A stretch of 64,000 nt of DNA from Sutterella wadsworthensis 2_1_59BFAA (GTDB taxonomy: Bacteria; Pseudomonadota; Gammaproteobacteria; Burkholderiales; Burkholderiaceae_F), in assembly GCF_000297775.1 (NCBI RefSeq), contig NZ_JH815513.1, positions 229,207-293,206 on the forward strand. Direction: 5' to 3'. Positions 34,005 to 41,056 of this stretch are shown here, in pieces. Position 1 is the stretch's first letter; each line of letters starts with the position of its first letter. Under the pieces are notes generated by a model. That model ran no database searches, had not been told where the DNA came from, and worked only from the letters and a program-made list of their open reading frames with translations. A program made the translations under genes and the position numbers.

Positions 34005-34107
34005 TACTTCTGGGTTTCGAACCCGCCTACGCAAAAAGGCATGCCGTTTTCTGAAGATGCACCTATCCCAGAAAACGGCCCCGCTGATCACACAGCTTCA
34101 AATTGTC
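33973..34107 (-). ncRNA. Candidate small RNA ending in a strong terminator (PR'-tR'-like)
   Basis: A -10-like TATACT (34118-34113, minus strand) sits just past the 34121-34543 gene. Downstream come an 11-bp hairpin (34043-34079, GCCGTTTTCTG against its complement), a 4-bp hairpin (34025-34040), a T-arm-like GGGTTCGAAACCC (34024-34012) and an 11-bp terminator hairpin (34004-33979) with seven Ts. It would give an RNA of about 135 bases. No good -35 is seen. The layout matches lambda's late promoter and tR' region. Confidence 0.45.
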
Positions 34108-34120
34108 CTTTTAGTATAAC

Positions 34121-34543
34121 TCATTTAGGCGGCATTCCTTCGAGTTTGAGCAGATTGTTTCGAATCATCTTCCTGCCCATCTCTACCAGTCCATCAAACT
34201 CCCGCTCGTGAAGATTGATGCGGTGATACTTCCTCAGGATGCGCTTCAGGTCCATGAAAGGCACGTTGAAGGCGTATGCAACACCGACAACCATCTTCGC
34301 CTTTCTGTAGCGCTCTGGTGCAACCGGGAGTCGTTCCCACGCCCTTTGCACAAGCAGGGCATCGCTGACATCCACCGGCGGCGGTCCGTCATGCCGTTCG
34401 ACAGGCAGGTCATTGTCCTTATCATCGTCCGGCACGGCTTCCATAAAGGCGCACAACGGAGAGCGTCCCTGTCGTTTCGGATCTTGGTTCCATCGCCCCC
34501 AGTTGAGCAGGCGGTCTTCGAGCATCTTTTCTTCAGCGTTCAT
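34121..34543 (-). CDS. Putative late antitermination protein (Q-like)
   Basis: 140 residues: LNWGRWNQDPKRQGRSPLCA near the start, then SDALLVQRAWERLPVAPERY and the HTH-like end MVVGVAYAFNVPFMDLKRIL. The opening 'nWgRW' and the central domain resemble antitermination proteins of many phages of Proteobacteria. Its place, last gene before a strong terminator and the late operon, is that of Q. No zinc site is seen. The alternative is an unrelated small regulator. Confidence 0.5.
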   Translation of the reverse strand: MNAEEKMLEDRLLNWGRWNQDPKRQGRSPLCAFMEAVPDDDKDNDLPVERHDGPPPVDVSDALLVQRAWERLPVAPERYRKAKMVVGVAYAFNVPFMDLKRILRKYHRINLHEREFDGLVEMGRKMIRNNLLKLEGMPPK

Positions 34544-35202
34544 TCGTTTTCCTTGCTCCAGATCTTCTTCGCTTTCACGTATTCGTCGTGAGGCAACGTC
34601 AAAAACTCATCAGGGCATCCGCTCTTATGCCTGTCGTACAGCGTGTAGACATTCATCCCCGTTCGCTCGGCCAGGTCGCAAAGCGCTACCCCATTAACTT
34701 TCACGCTTCGGCGAGTGTTTCTTGTTTGCTCCTTCTGCGTAACCCATCGACAATTCTCTTGGCAATAGTTCCCGTTTACATCGATTCGATCCAACGTAAG
34801 TCCAGGACTCCATGACGCAGCCATGTCGTCGAAAAAATTCTGAAAATCCGCCCATCGCTCACAAACCACAATGCCCCTGCCACCGTAATGACGCCAGTAT
34901 TTGTTCCGCGGGTTGTGGCAACGGTCGCGCATCCCTCGCCAGATTTTGTGAAGCCTGTGTTGGCTAAGACCGTGCTTTTGGTGCGGCTTGTAATTATCGC
35001 GAGAGTGACACCCGCAAGACGGCATCTTTCCTTCACGCTCGTAGCGAAGGAGATTCTTTCCGCTTCTCACAACCTCATTGCCGCATTCACACCGACACTT
35101 CCAATATCGAGAGCCGTCAGTATGATCGAAACACAGGACAGTCAGAAATCCAATTTTTCTCCCCGTAAGGTCGACACGCCTAAAGTTACTTAATTCGTTC
35201 AT
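34540..35202 (-). CDS. HNH/AP2-type phage endonuclease-like protein
   Basis: 220 residues from the ATG at 35202 (GGGAG upstream). A zinc-ribbon-like part (KCRCECGNEVVRSGKNLLRY ... PSCGCHSRD) precedes the segment KIWRGMRDRCHNPRNKYWRH, YGGRGIVVCERW and LTLDRIDVNGNYCQENCRWV, typical of HNH-like proteins found as free-standing homing endonucleases. The C-terminus has a short HTH (ALCDLAERTGMNVYTLYDRH). It overlaps both neighbours and may be a mobile intruder in the operon. Confidence 0.7.
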   Translation of the reverse strand: MNELSNFRRVDLTGRKIGFLTVLCFDHTDGSRYWKCRCECGNEVVRSGKNLLRYEREGKMPSCGCHSRDNYKPHQKHGLSQHRLHKIWRGMRDRCHNPRNKYWRHYGGRGIVVCERWADFQNFFDDMAASWSPGLTLDRIDVNGNYCQENCRWVTQKEQTRNTRRSVKVNGVALCDLAERTGMNVYTLYDRHKSGCPDEFLTLPHDEYVKAKKIWSKENE

Positions 35203-35413
35203 GGTCTCTCTCCCACAAATTCCTGCACTCAGCATCACACCATCGACGAGCGTGCTTGATGCCTTCCATCGTAGCAGGGATCTGTTCGATCTCTTCTCCG
35301 CAAAAAAGGCATACCGACACGATCTTAGGCCTCGGGCCTTCAGGTCTGCGCTCTTCTCTTGCCGCTCGCATGATCCACTCATCGCTTCTGGCGGCTCGGT
35401 CTGCATCATCCAT
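35186..35413 (-). CDS. Small zinc-finger protein
   Basis: 75 residues. A C-x2-C ... C-x3-C arrangement (VSVCLFCGEEI and RRWCDAECRNLWERD) predicts one zinc site, as in DksA/TraR-like and DUF2116-type small phage proteins. GAGG is present upstream. It overlaps RusA (8 bases) and the HNH gene (17 bases). Confidence 0.65.
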   Translation of the reverse strand: MDDADRAARSDEWIMRAAREERRPEGPRPKIVSVCLFCGEEIEQIPATMEGIKHARRWCDAECRNLWERDHERIK

Positions 35414-35825
35414 GCTTCACCTCGTCAATAAAAACTTTTACACCCGGCTCGGGTCCGTATGCCTTTCTGGTCCGGCTGTCGATCACCTGCGAGTCGTCCT
35501 CAAAAACGATCCCGTTCATGCCGTCAAGAATCGCCTTCTGCACGTTGTCAAGGTCCGGCTTTGAGACGTGATGCTCGACACCTTGCAGAGCCGCTGTGCG
35601 GCGTTTCTTAGACCATGACGAGGGCACAGGAAAGATGGCGAGAATGTCCACACGGACTGCGTTCGGCTTTTCGATCTTTCTCTTGCCAATCATTGCCTCC
35701 TTTGCCCTGGCCGTCACGAGCGCCTCATACTTTCGCGTCGTGTCCGGCGTGTACGTGTGGCCGCTGCGAGTGAAGCGCGGGCGTCCTTTGGGGACTGGAA
35801 CCCCCTCAATCGTGAAACTAATCAT
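35406..35825 (-). CDS. RusA-family Holliday junction resolvase
   Basis: 139 residues matching RusA: FTIEGVPVPKGRPRFTRSGH at the start, and the active-site segment VSKPDLDNVQKAILDGMNG followed by FEDDSQVIDSRTRKAYG with the conserved Asp residues. It resolves branched DNA during replication and before packaging. Its ATG overlaps the stop of the preceding small gene (ATGA). Confidence 0.93.
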   Translation of the reverse strand: MISFTIEGVPVPKGRPRFTRSGHTYTPDTTRKYEALVTARAKEAMIGKRKIEKPNAVRVDILAIFPVPSSWSKKRRTAALQGVEHHVSKPDLDNVQKAILDGMNGIVFEDDSQVIDSRTRKAYGPEPGVKVFIDEVKHG

Positions 35826-35977
35826 TTTTCCTTTCTCCTCAGTCCGTCGTAATAGCCTTGAATAAAGGCCGCTCTCTTTTTGGGATTCATTCGAGCCGTC
35901 AAGCCCTGATATTTCGCCATCGGCTCACCGCGTTGTGCGGCAGATCGTCCGAGGCGGTATTCGTCACTTTCTTTCAT
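35822..35977 (-). CDS. Ribosome modulation factor-like small protein
   Basis: A 51-residue gene: MKESDEYRLGRSAAQRGEPM, then YQGLTARMNPKKRAAFIQGY and YDGLRRKEK. AAGGAGG precedes the ATG and the stop overlaps the RusA start. The basic, compact pattern with a G-x-S/A...Y-x-x-L...R...F/W-x-x-G-Y/W-x-x-G/A frame is like ribosome modulation factor, and such proteins are frequent in phage early operons. The RMF link is a pattern judgement. Confidence 0.6.
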   Translation of the reverse strand: MKESDEYRLGRSAAQRGEPMAKYQGLTARMNPKKRAAFIQGYYDGLRRKEK

Positions 35978-36063
35978 GACTCCTCCTTTTTAGGTCCCCC
36001 GTGAGATGATTGAGGCTGTGTTCCCCAACACGTCCATCAACCAACCCACGGAGGTTTAAACAA

Positions 36064-36306
36064 ATGCCTGTTACTAAACTCGACCCCAAAACAGCCTTAC
36101 TCGCCATGTGCGCTGCAGGTGCGGTGAAACTCGAACCGATCGACATTTCCGCAACGGGCGACACAGGCACAGAAGAAGTCCAGTCTTTGGTTTCGATCAA
36201 CGTTTCACGCCTTGAGGCAGTTCTTGCTTGGCTTGATCAGGTCTGCCCCAGCGACGAAGATGTTCTCGATGAAGCTGTTTCGCGCGTTGCACGTAATGAC
36301 GAATAA
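36064..36306 (+). CDS. Small phage protein on the opposite strand
   Basis: 80 residues, MPVTKLDPKTALLAMCAAGA, then VKLEPIDISATGDTGTEEV and an acidic helix (RLEAVLAWLDQVCPSDEDVL). GGAGG lies nine bases before the ATG. It is read against its neighbours, and its last 110 bases overlap the 3' end of the leftward gene at 36197. A good ribosome site and ordinary codon use support it; the function is unknown. Confidence 0.5.
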   Translation: MPVTKLDPKTALLAMCAAGAVKLEPIDISATGDTGTEEVQSLVSINVSRLEAVLAWLDQVCPSDEDVLDEAVSRVARNDE

Positions 36307-36433
36307 GACGTTTTCCTTCTTCTTCGGCGGTATCTAGCGTCTCCAGCTCAAGAGAACTGAAATCCGTTGTGATTTCGGGCGACTGGACTGCTTCCGGTTG
36401 CCCGTCTCGCTCATTTGATTTCTGGTCTGTCAT
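36197..36433 (-). CDS. Small acidic/basic phage protein after the DnaC-like gene
   Basis: 78 residues: MTDQKSNERDGQPEAVQSPE, an acidic middle (SLELETLDTAEEEGKRLIRH) and a basic helix (YVQRAKQLHREHLRRWGRPD). AAAGGAGAGG precedes the ATG. Tail-to-tail overlap with the rightward gene at 36064 means at least one of the pair could be spurious; both have good ribosome sites. Confidence 0.5.
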   Translation of the reverse strand: MTDQKSNERDGQPEAVQSPEITTDFSSLELETLDTAEEEGKRLIRHYVQRAKQLHREHLRRWGRPDQAKQELPQGVKR

Positions 36434-36446
36434 GACCTCTCCTTTG

Positions 36447-37259
36447 TTAAAAATCGATGTCGTTCTTCCGCATGCTCGGCCACGAGAGCCGGATGAACTT
36501 GCACGTTTCTTTGAGCCGGTCGTACTCCTGCTCTCCTATCGCGGTCTTCAGCAGCGCCGGATCGGCGTTGGTGATCCAGATGGTCGGAAGCTGAGTGTCG
36601 TAGCGGGCGTACAAGACCTCTGAGAGAACTTCCTTTGTGATCGGCTTCGCGTCTTCCTTTGCGACCTCATCGACGACAAGCAGCGGACAGGTTTTGTAGG
36701 CTCTTTTCACGTCTGCGGTCGTCTTTCCCGGCTCTCGGCATCCCCAGGAGTCAGCAACCGTCTGCCCCATCTCATGCGCCGTCGTGTAGATGCCGGCACA
36801 CTTGCTCAAGAGTTCCTGAAGCACCGCACACGCCAGATGGGTCTTGCCGGTCCCGCATTCGCCGATGAAAACCATCCCTATGCCGGACTGGCGAAGCGCG
36901 TCGAACTTTGTGATGTAGGACTCGGCGATCTTGAGCACCTTCGCTTTCTGGTCGTTCCCATCGGTTCTGAAGGATGCAAGCGTTCTGGATCGGTACTTGG
37001 TCGGGATGGCCGTTCGGTCCAGCGTCTGCTCATACGCGCGGCGCTTTTCAAGCTCTTCGCGTTCCCTGCGCTCGCGCTCTTCAGCTTCCCGCTGCTTTTG
37101 CAACTGGATCGCTCGGCACTTCGGACATCCGCTCGCGTTCTTGAGCTCTCCCTTCAGGTAGGTCAGGTGAGAGATATATCGCCCGTGCACGGGGCATTCC
37201 CGCTCCTCCTCACCCTCGGCAAAGCCCAACAGGCCGACCAAGCCTTCTGCTTTTTTCAT
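36447..37259 (-). CDS. DnaC/IstB-like replicative helicase loader
   Basis: 270 residues. A zinc-finger-like N-terminus (EEERECPVHGRYISHLTYLK ... SGCPKCRAIQ) precedes a charged coiled coil (EAEERERREREELEKRRAYE). The AAA+ ATPase has Walker A VFIGECGTGKTHLA, Walker B CPLLVVDEVAKED and sensor region PTIWITNADPALL. It probably loads the host DnaB helicase at the phage origin together with the initiator encoded upstream (10-base gap). Confidence 0.88.
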   Translation of the reverse strand: MKKAEGLVGLLGFAEGEEERECPVHGRYISHLTYLKGELKNASGCPKCRAIQLQKQREAEERERREREELEKRRAYEQTLDRTAIPTKYRSRTLASFRTDGNDQKAKVLKIAESYITKFDALRQSGIGMVFIGECGTGKTHLACAVLQELLSKCAGIYTTAHEMGQTVADSWGCREPGKTTADVKRAYKTCPLLVVDEVAKEDAKPITKEVLSEVLYARYDTQLPTIWITNADPALLKTAIGEQEYDRLKETCKFIRLSWPSMRKNDIDF

Positions 37260-37269
37260 GTTGTTTTCC

Positions 37270-38109
37270 TCAATCCACGATGATCGTTACGCCGTCGTCG
37301 GCGAGTTTTTCGGTTCTGCCTTCACCTCGGCAGCAGGCCTGAAGTCGTTCTCGGTATTCAGCCGTCTGGGTGACGTTCTGAGGCTTTCGGTAGGTGCTAC
37401 CGCTCGTCCTCGTCAACCAGGAGGCTCTGAAGCCTGCCCAGGCATTGGCGCAGCAATGCTCGATGACCTGAAGCAGCGTCATGTGAGCCTTCTCCCCTTC
37501 GGATCGAAGAAGCTCAAGCGCACTTTCAGTCAAAGCCCGCTTTTTCAGGGCGCGAATCTCTCCGAATTGCTTCCAGAGGTCATCAGGAACTTCGTCCGGT
37601 TTTTCGACCTTGATCCACTTTTTCCAGGCTTCGCCTTTCTTGGCTCTGGTTTTTGGCGGCGCGTCTTCTCTACTGGTTATTGATTGGTTCTTGATAGGTT
37701 CATTGATAGGTTCGTGTCCCGTTTTCGGTACTACTGGCGTACCGTTTTCGGGACAACTGGCGTACCGTTTTCGGGACAACTGGCGTACCGTTTTTGGGTC
37801 GTCCCGTTTTTGGGTTGTCCCGTTTTCGGTACTTCCGTTTTTGGGCCAATCCTCTATGTGCAGAAGGTACTCATTTGAGTTGTGTACCTCTCGCTTGCGC
37901 ACGGACAAAACGCCACGTTCCGCAAGCCTCGAAATCACAGCAAAGACCGTCTTTCGATTCATCTGCGTCATGTTGCAAATGGTCTCGACGGACGGGTAGC
38001 AGTTCTTGCCTTCGTCATCGGCCCGGTCGGCAAGAGCGAGGAGCACAAGACGTTCGGTTGACTTCTCAACCGGAACCATCCATGCCAGTGCGGAAACCTT
38101 GAAGCTCAT
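37270..38109 (-). CDS. Replication initiator (lambda O-like, winged helix)
   Basis: 279 residues. An N-terminal winged helix (STERLVLLALADRADDEGKN, YPSVETICNMTQMNRKTVFA, ISRLAERGVLSVRK) binds DNA. A low-complexity middle (PKNGSTENGTTQKRDDPKTV) is encoded by the repeated origin sequences. The C-terminal domain (WKQFGEIRALKKRALTESAL, ASWLTRTSG) is seen in phage initiators that contact the loader. Its position and organisation parallel lambda O-P. Confidence 0.85.
   Translation of the reverse strand: MSFKVSALAWMVPVEKSTERLVLLALADRADDEGKNCYPSVETICNMTQMNRKTVFAVISRLAERGVLSVRKREVHNSNEYLLHIEDWPKNGSTENGTTQKRDDPKTVRQLSRKRYASCPENGTPVVPKTGHEPINEPIKNQSITSREDAPPKTRAKKGEAWKKWIKVEKPDEVPDDLWKQFGEIRALKKRALTESALELLRSEGEKAHMTLLQVIEHCCANAWAGFRASWLTRTSGSTYRKPQNVTQTAEYRERLQACCRGEGRTEKLADDGVTIIVD
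37670..37847. other. Candidate phage origin of replication (iterons inside initiator gene)
   Basis: Six to seven units of GTMCCGTTTTYGGKNC occur between 37716 and 37847: 37716-37738, 37739-37761 and 37762-37784 (23-base period), then 37785-37800, 37801-37816, 37817-37832 and a partial copy (16-base period). Units two and three are identical over 23 bases. An AT-richer flank (37670-37715, with repeated TTGATAGGTT-type words) could be the melting site. The plan is that of the lambda origin inside O. Confidence 0.8.
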
Positions 38110-38118
38110 GGCGTCCCC

Positions 38119-38340
38119 TTAGCGAATAAGCGACCAGTCAATATCTGGGCGCAGGTCTTCGCGCGTCACTTTTCGACAAGAAACCATCTCGATCTTCTCA
38201 GCGACTTCCGGGCTGAAGTTCTTCGACGGGACATACATGCAGTTGTGAAGCCAGCGGACAGAAATGCCTGCTTTTTGGCACAAGGCCTTCTTCTCGATAG
38301 GCTTTAGCGATTTGAAATATTCGAGCGCTCGAGGCGTCAT
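38119..38340 (-). CDS. Cro-like regulator (YdaS antitoxin-type HTH)
   Basis: 73 residues: TPRALEYFKSLKPIEKKALC, then QKAGISVRWLHNCMYVPSKN and FSPEVAEKIEMVSCRKVTRE, ending LRPDIDWSLIR. This is the YdaS/Cro arrangement. It is the first gene of the leftward early operon, divergent from the CI-like gene, the normal place for Cro. Confidence 0.85.
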   Translation of the reverse strand: MTPRALEYFKSLKPIEKKALCQKAGISVRWLHNCMYVPSKNFSPEVAEKIEMVSCRKVTREDLRPDIDWSLIR

Positions 38341-38467
38341 CTCAGACCTCTCGGTGTTGTTTTGGTGTTAAACCATAATACAACATTTTCGCCGCTTTTG
38401 TTGGTTGCCGAACATGTTGCCGCGCATACACCTTTCACACTACTATTGCGGAAGGGAGGTACTTCTT
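38341..38467. promoter_or_regulatory. Immunity-region operator between cro-like and cI-like genes (OR-like)
   Basis: It contains TGGTGTTAAACCA (inverted repeat) near 38371-38383, TGTTGT...ACAACA arms around it, and the palindrome AACATGTT at 38411-38418. A possible rightward promoter for the repressor is TTGCCG (38417-38422), an 18-base spacer and TACTAT (38441-38446); its -35 overlaps the palindrome. Confidence 0.55.
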
Positions 38468-39127
38468 ATGAGTACGAATGAAAAAGACGCCCTGAAGCGG
38501 ATACGCATTGCAAACCTGAGTCGTCTGGCAGAGCTGAATGGCTCGCGGTCTCGATTGGCCGAGATACTGGGCAAAGCTCCGCAGCAGATCAATGACATGA
38601 TCAGAGGAACGAAGTCTTTTGGAGCACGAATCGCTAGAGAGATTGAAGATAAGCTTGGCCTTCCTCCAGGAACACTTGACACGGAAAACGCAGAACTCGG
38701 CAACCCCCAAGTAAGCACGATACGTTTCAAGCGCATACCAATCCTTTCATATGTGCAGGCGGGAATGCTTACAGACAACGGACAAGAACAATACGATGAA
38801 TGGGCGATCGTCCCAGAAACATTGCCGGAGAAAACTTTTGCTCTTCGCGTAAGAGGCGACTCCATGTCGCCAAATTTCCAAGAAGGACAACTGCTCTTCG
38901 TCGACCCCAATAGGCTGCCAAAACCTGGAGACTTCGTCATCGCACGTTCTACGTCTGGCATTCTCACAGAGACGACTTTCAAGAAATACGTCGTCACCGG
39001 ATACGACGATCAAGGTCGAGAACTCTTTGATCTGAAGCCGCTGAACCCAGACTATCCAATCCTTCACTCCATGCAACACGGTTTAGAGGTCGTCGGCGTC
39101 GTTTGCGGATCATTCAACACCTACTAA
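38468..39127 (+). CDS. CI/LexA-type phage repressor (HTH + peptidase S24)
   Basis: 219 residues from ATG 38468 (GGGAGG eight bases before). HTH in the first 75 residues (SRLAELNGSRSRLAEILGKA, PQQINDMIRGTKSFGARIAR). The S24 part has the self-cleavage Ala-Gly in LSYVQAGML, the nucleophile in RVRGDSMSPNF and the basic region GILTETTFKKYVV for the catalytic Lys. RecA-stimulated self-cleavage, and so SOS induction of the prophage, is expected from this family. Confidence 0.93.
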   Translation: MSTNEKDALKRIRIANLSRLAELNGSRSRLAEILGKAPQQINDMIRGTKSFGARIAREIEDKLGLPPGTLDTENAELGNPQVSTIRFKRIPILSYVQAGMLTDNGQEQYDEWAIVPETLPEKTFALRVRGDSMSPNFQEGQLLFVDPNRLPKPGDFVIARSTSGILTETTFKKYVVTGYDDQGRELFDLKPLNPDYPILHSMQHGLEVVGVVCGSFNTY

Positions 39128-39153
39128 ACCAAACCCCATAACACAACCAAATC

Positions 39154-39184
39154 AAGCCCGCCACTCAAGGCGGGCTTTTTTTGT
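39154..39184 (+). terminator. Terminator after the repressor gene
   Basis: Stem AAGCCCGCC, loop ACTCAA, stem GGCGGGCTT followed by a T-run, 26 bases after the repressor stop. Confidence 0.85.
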
Positions 39185-39240
39185 CTTAATTTCAGTGCCA
39201 TTGATGCGCGTCAATAACTCCCCAATTTATACACCTCACC

Positions 39241-39340
39241 AACACCCTACGGCAACCATATTGGTTTTATTTTGGTGTAACATCGATGGTGTTGATTGGT
39301 TTCAACAGCACATAGCAAGAAGAAACCATTCAACACCAAC
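39241..39340 (+). promoter_or_regulatory. Second operator cluster (OL-like) before the rightward early operon
   Basis: GGTGTTGATTGGTTT (39288-39302) is repeated inverted with one change at 39323-39337, and TGTTGA-N6-TCAACA forms a palindrome at 39290-39307. TTTTGGTGTAA upstream resembles TTTTGGTGTTAAA in the OR-like region. This suggests repressor control on both sides of the repressor gene, as in lambda. Confidence 0.55.
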
Positions 39341-39645
39341 CTACCGGCAACAACCGGGAGGGCCGACATGAAAACGCGGACGCGAGGTGGCAGACGTTGA
39401 GGGACGTGGAGCGGCGGACGTAGCTGATGCAGCCGAGAGAGGCAGAGGTCACGAAGACCCGAGCGGTTGCCTGCGGAAAACGCGGGACCGTGCACAGCAG
39501 AAAGTCGATTCAAGCGTTCTTGCGCATGTGTTCAATGCGTAGGGGGCTGGCGCGAGAGCGCTTGGATGGACTTTCATAAAGATCACAGCCGTCTCGCAGG
39601 CACACGCAAAGAGCGACACGCGGGACGGCTTATCAGGAGAACACA
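39341..39645 (+). other. Early leader, no convincing gene
   Basis: About 300 bases between the second operator cluster and the first early gene. It is GC-rich with many short inverted segments (for example around 39460-39500). The open frames here have no ribosome site or recognisable content. It may be an untranslated leader for early antitermination; nothing more is visible. Confidence 0.3.
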
Positions 39646-39816
39646 ATGACGGACAAGGACAAGCTCGACTACCTCGAGTACATCAAAGACTTCATGGATG
39701 AGGCCGCTAAGGCCTACATCCGGGGCGACGACGATGCGTACATCGGTGCACTCAACTCCGCTGACGCCCTTCTGACTGGTTTGCTCAACGATGACGACGA
39801 GGAGGGCGAAGAATGA
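39646..39816 (+). CDS. Small acidic early protein
   Basis: 56 residues: MTDKDKLDYLEYIKDFMDEA, then YIRGDDDAYIGALNSADALL and an acidic end (NDDDEEGEE). AGGAG precedes the ATG. First gene of the rightward early operon; its stop overlaps the next start (ATGA). Function unknown. Confidence 0.6.
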   Translation: MTDKDKLDYLEYIKDFMDEAAKAYIRGDDDAYIGALNSADALLTGLLNDDDEEGEE

Positions 39817-40040
39817 AGCGCAACGACTTCGACGCCCGACTGGCGCATCACCTCCGTTCGATCGGTCGCGAGACCTGCAGCGAAGCTGATGTCCACGAGT
39901 ACGCGCTCATGAGCATCGCGAACGCCGCCGCGCTCGCTTTCTACATGAAGACCGAGCCGACCGTCATCCACTGCCCCGCAGCGGAGAAGTACGAGCAGGT
40001 CGCGTGCAACGTCCAGTGCATCCTGGACGAACTTCCGTAA
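39813..40040 (+). CDS. Small early protein, unknown
   Basis: 75 residues, MKRNDFDARLAHHLRSIGRE, YALMSIANAAALAFYMKTEP, then EKYEQVACNVQCILDELP. The start overlaps the previous stop by four bases. No domain recognised. Confidence 0.6.
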   Translation: MKRNDFDARLAHHLRSIGRETCSEADVHEYALMSIANAAALAFYMKTEPTVIHCPAAEKYEQVACNVQCILDELP

Positions 40041-40178
40041 CGACTTCGAGGGAAAACGGCTTGACGCAGATATGAGCCGGTCTGGTCGATGACTCGAGCC
40101 AGATTCCAAAGCAGGGGCATCTGCAGACGAGAGGCTTTTGCGTTCACCCCTGCTCCCTCACCCACCACTAACAAAAAG

Positions 40179-40258
40179 GACATTCACGCGCCCTTGCCCG
40201 TGCCATCACGAGCCGGCAGTTCTTCCGAGCGAGGGCGTCTGAATGTCTTTTCTTTTTT
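40179..40258 (+). terminator. Long imperfect hairpin with T-run, possible attenuator
   Basis: GACATTCACGCGCCCT (40179-40194) pairs with AGGGCGTCTGAATGTC (40232-40247) over most of its length and is followed by TTTTCTTTTTT. It sits between early genes at 40040 and 40269. The rest of this 228-base gap holds no supported gene. It would act as a conditional stop in the early operon. Confidence 0.5.
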
Positions 40259-40268
40259 CGGAGGCGTC

Positions 40269-40460
40269 ATGAAGCGCTTTTTCAACTACCTCGAAACCCT
40301 TGCAAAGCGCACCCTCTTTGGCGCTGATGGCACGGAATATCACCGCTCTGGCGCTGCAGGCTTTTTCCTCGACGCGTTCGAAGGGCTAATCGGCTTCTTC
40401 GGTCTGGTGATCCTGCCGGCAATGGCTGCGGCCACTCTCTACCACTGGATTTTTGACTAA
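40269..40460 (+). CDS. Small membrane protein
   Basis: 63 residues from the ATG at 40269 (GGAGG upstream): MKRFFNYLETLAKRTLFGAD, then one hydrophobic segment (LIGFFGLVILPAMAAATLYH). No family recognised; predicted inner-membrane early protein. Confidence 0.6.
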   Translation: MKRFFNYLETLAKRTLFGADGTEYHRSGAAGFFLDAFEGLIGFFGLVILPAMAAATLYHWIFD

Positions 40461-40470
40461 GGAGATCGGC

Positions 40471-40605
40471 ATGGCATGGAACTACCCTGACGGATGTGGT
40501 CCTGACGACTACGAAAAATGGTGCGGCCCCGACCCTGACGAAGAAGACGAGGACGAACACGGTTACGACGAAGATGACGAAGACGAAGGCGAGGTGCTCG
40601 AATGA
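40471..40605 (+). CDS. Very acidic small early protein
   Basis: 44 residues: MAWNYPDGCGPDDYEKWCGP, then an Asp/Glu run (DPDEEDEDEHGYDEDDEDEG). GGAG lies seven bases before the ATG and the stop overlaps the next start (ATGA). The charge suggests DNA mimicry or a binding partner with a basic surface, but no family is recognised. Confidence 0.5.
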   Translation: MAWNYPDGCGPDDYEKWCGPDPDEEDEDEHGYDEDDEDEGEVLE

Positions 40606-40823
40606 AGGCAGAACCGCGCAAAAACCTGAGACCGCGCGAAATCGAGTACCTCACGCTCGTCGCGAAAGGTCTCAGACGACGCGAAATCGCCGAAAAGATG
40701 GGCATCGCGATAACGACCGTCAAGTACTACCACGAAGAAATGATGAGCGTGCTTTGCGCGAGAACTGCCGCAGAAGCAGTCTACAAAGCTTTTCAACGCG
40801 GGATTTTCAAGGTAACACAATGA
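40602..40823 (+). CDS. LuxR/GerE-type HTH-only protein
   Basis: 73 residues made almost only of a LuxR-type HTH: LRPREIEYLTLVAKGLRRRE, IAEKMGIAITTVKYYHEEMM, LCARTAAEAVYKAFQRGIF. It has no receiver or ligand domain. Probably a DNA-binding regulator of phage or host genes. Confidence 0.75.
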   Translation: MKAEPRKNLRPREIEYLTLVAKGLRRREIAEKMGIAITTVKYYHEEMMSVLCARTAAEAVYKAFQRGIFKVTQ

Positions 40824-41056
40824 GCTACTCAGCCCCAGTCAAGATCATTGACCACATTCCAAGGGACTTCGACATGAAACGAATTACTCGAAAGCGACCG
40901 CTCGAACAGCGGCGCGCAGCAAAGCAGGCTCGGCAGAACGTCGAGCCTTTTTCGTGTGAACACCCCTCGCTGATCTGGAAGGTCGTTGTTCTCGTAGGAG
41001 CGCTCGCAATTGTCGCGGCCGCGCTCTTTCAAGGAGTTTTGAATGGCAGCAATTAA
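40820..41056 (+). CDS. Small membrane protein with basic N-terminus
   Basis: 78 residues: MSYSAPVKIIDHIPRDFDMK, a basic stretch (RITRKRPLEQRRAAKQARQN) and one C-terminal membrane segment (IWKVVVLVGALAIVAAALFQ). Overlaps the previous stop by four bases and the exonuclease start by 14 bases. An internal ATG at 40874 is an alternative start. Function unknown. Confidence 0.55.
   Translation: MSYSAPVKIIDHIPRDFDMKRITRKRPLEQRRAAKQARQNVEPFSCEHPSLIWKVVVLVGALAIVAAALFQGVLNGSN

Noticed and set aside
34012..34024. T-arm-like GGGTTCGAAACCC suggesting a tRNA on the minus strand
   Set aside because: No acceptor, D or anticodon arms can be formed around it.
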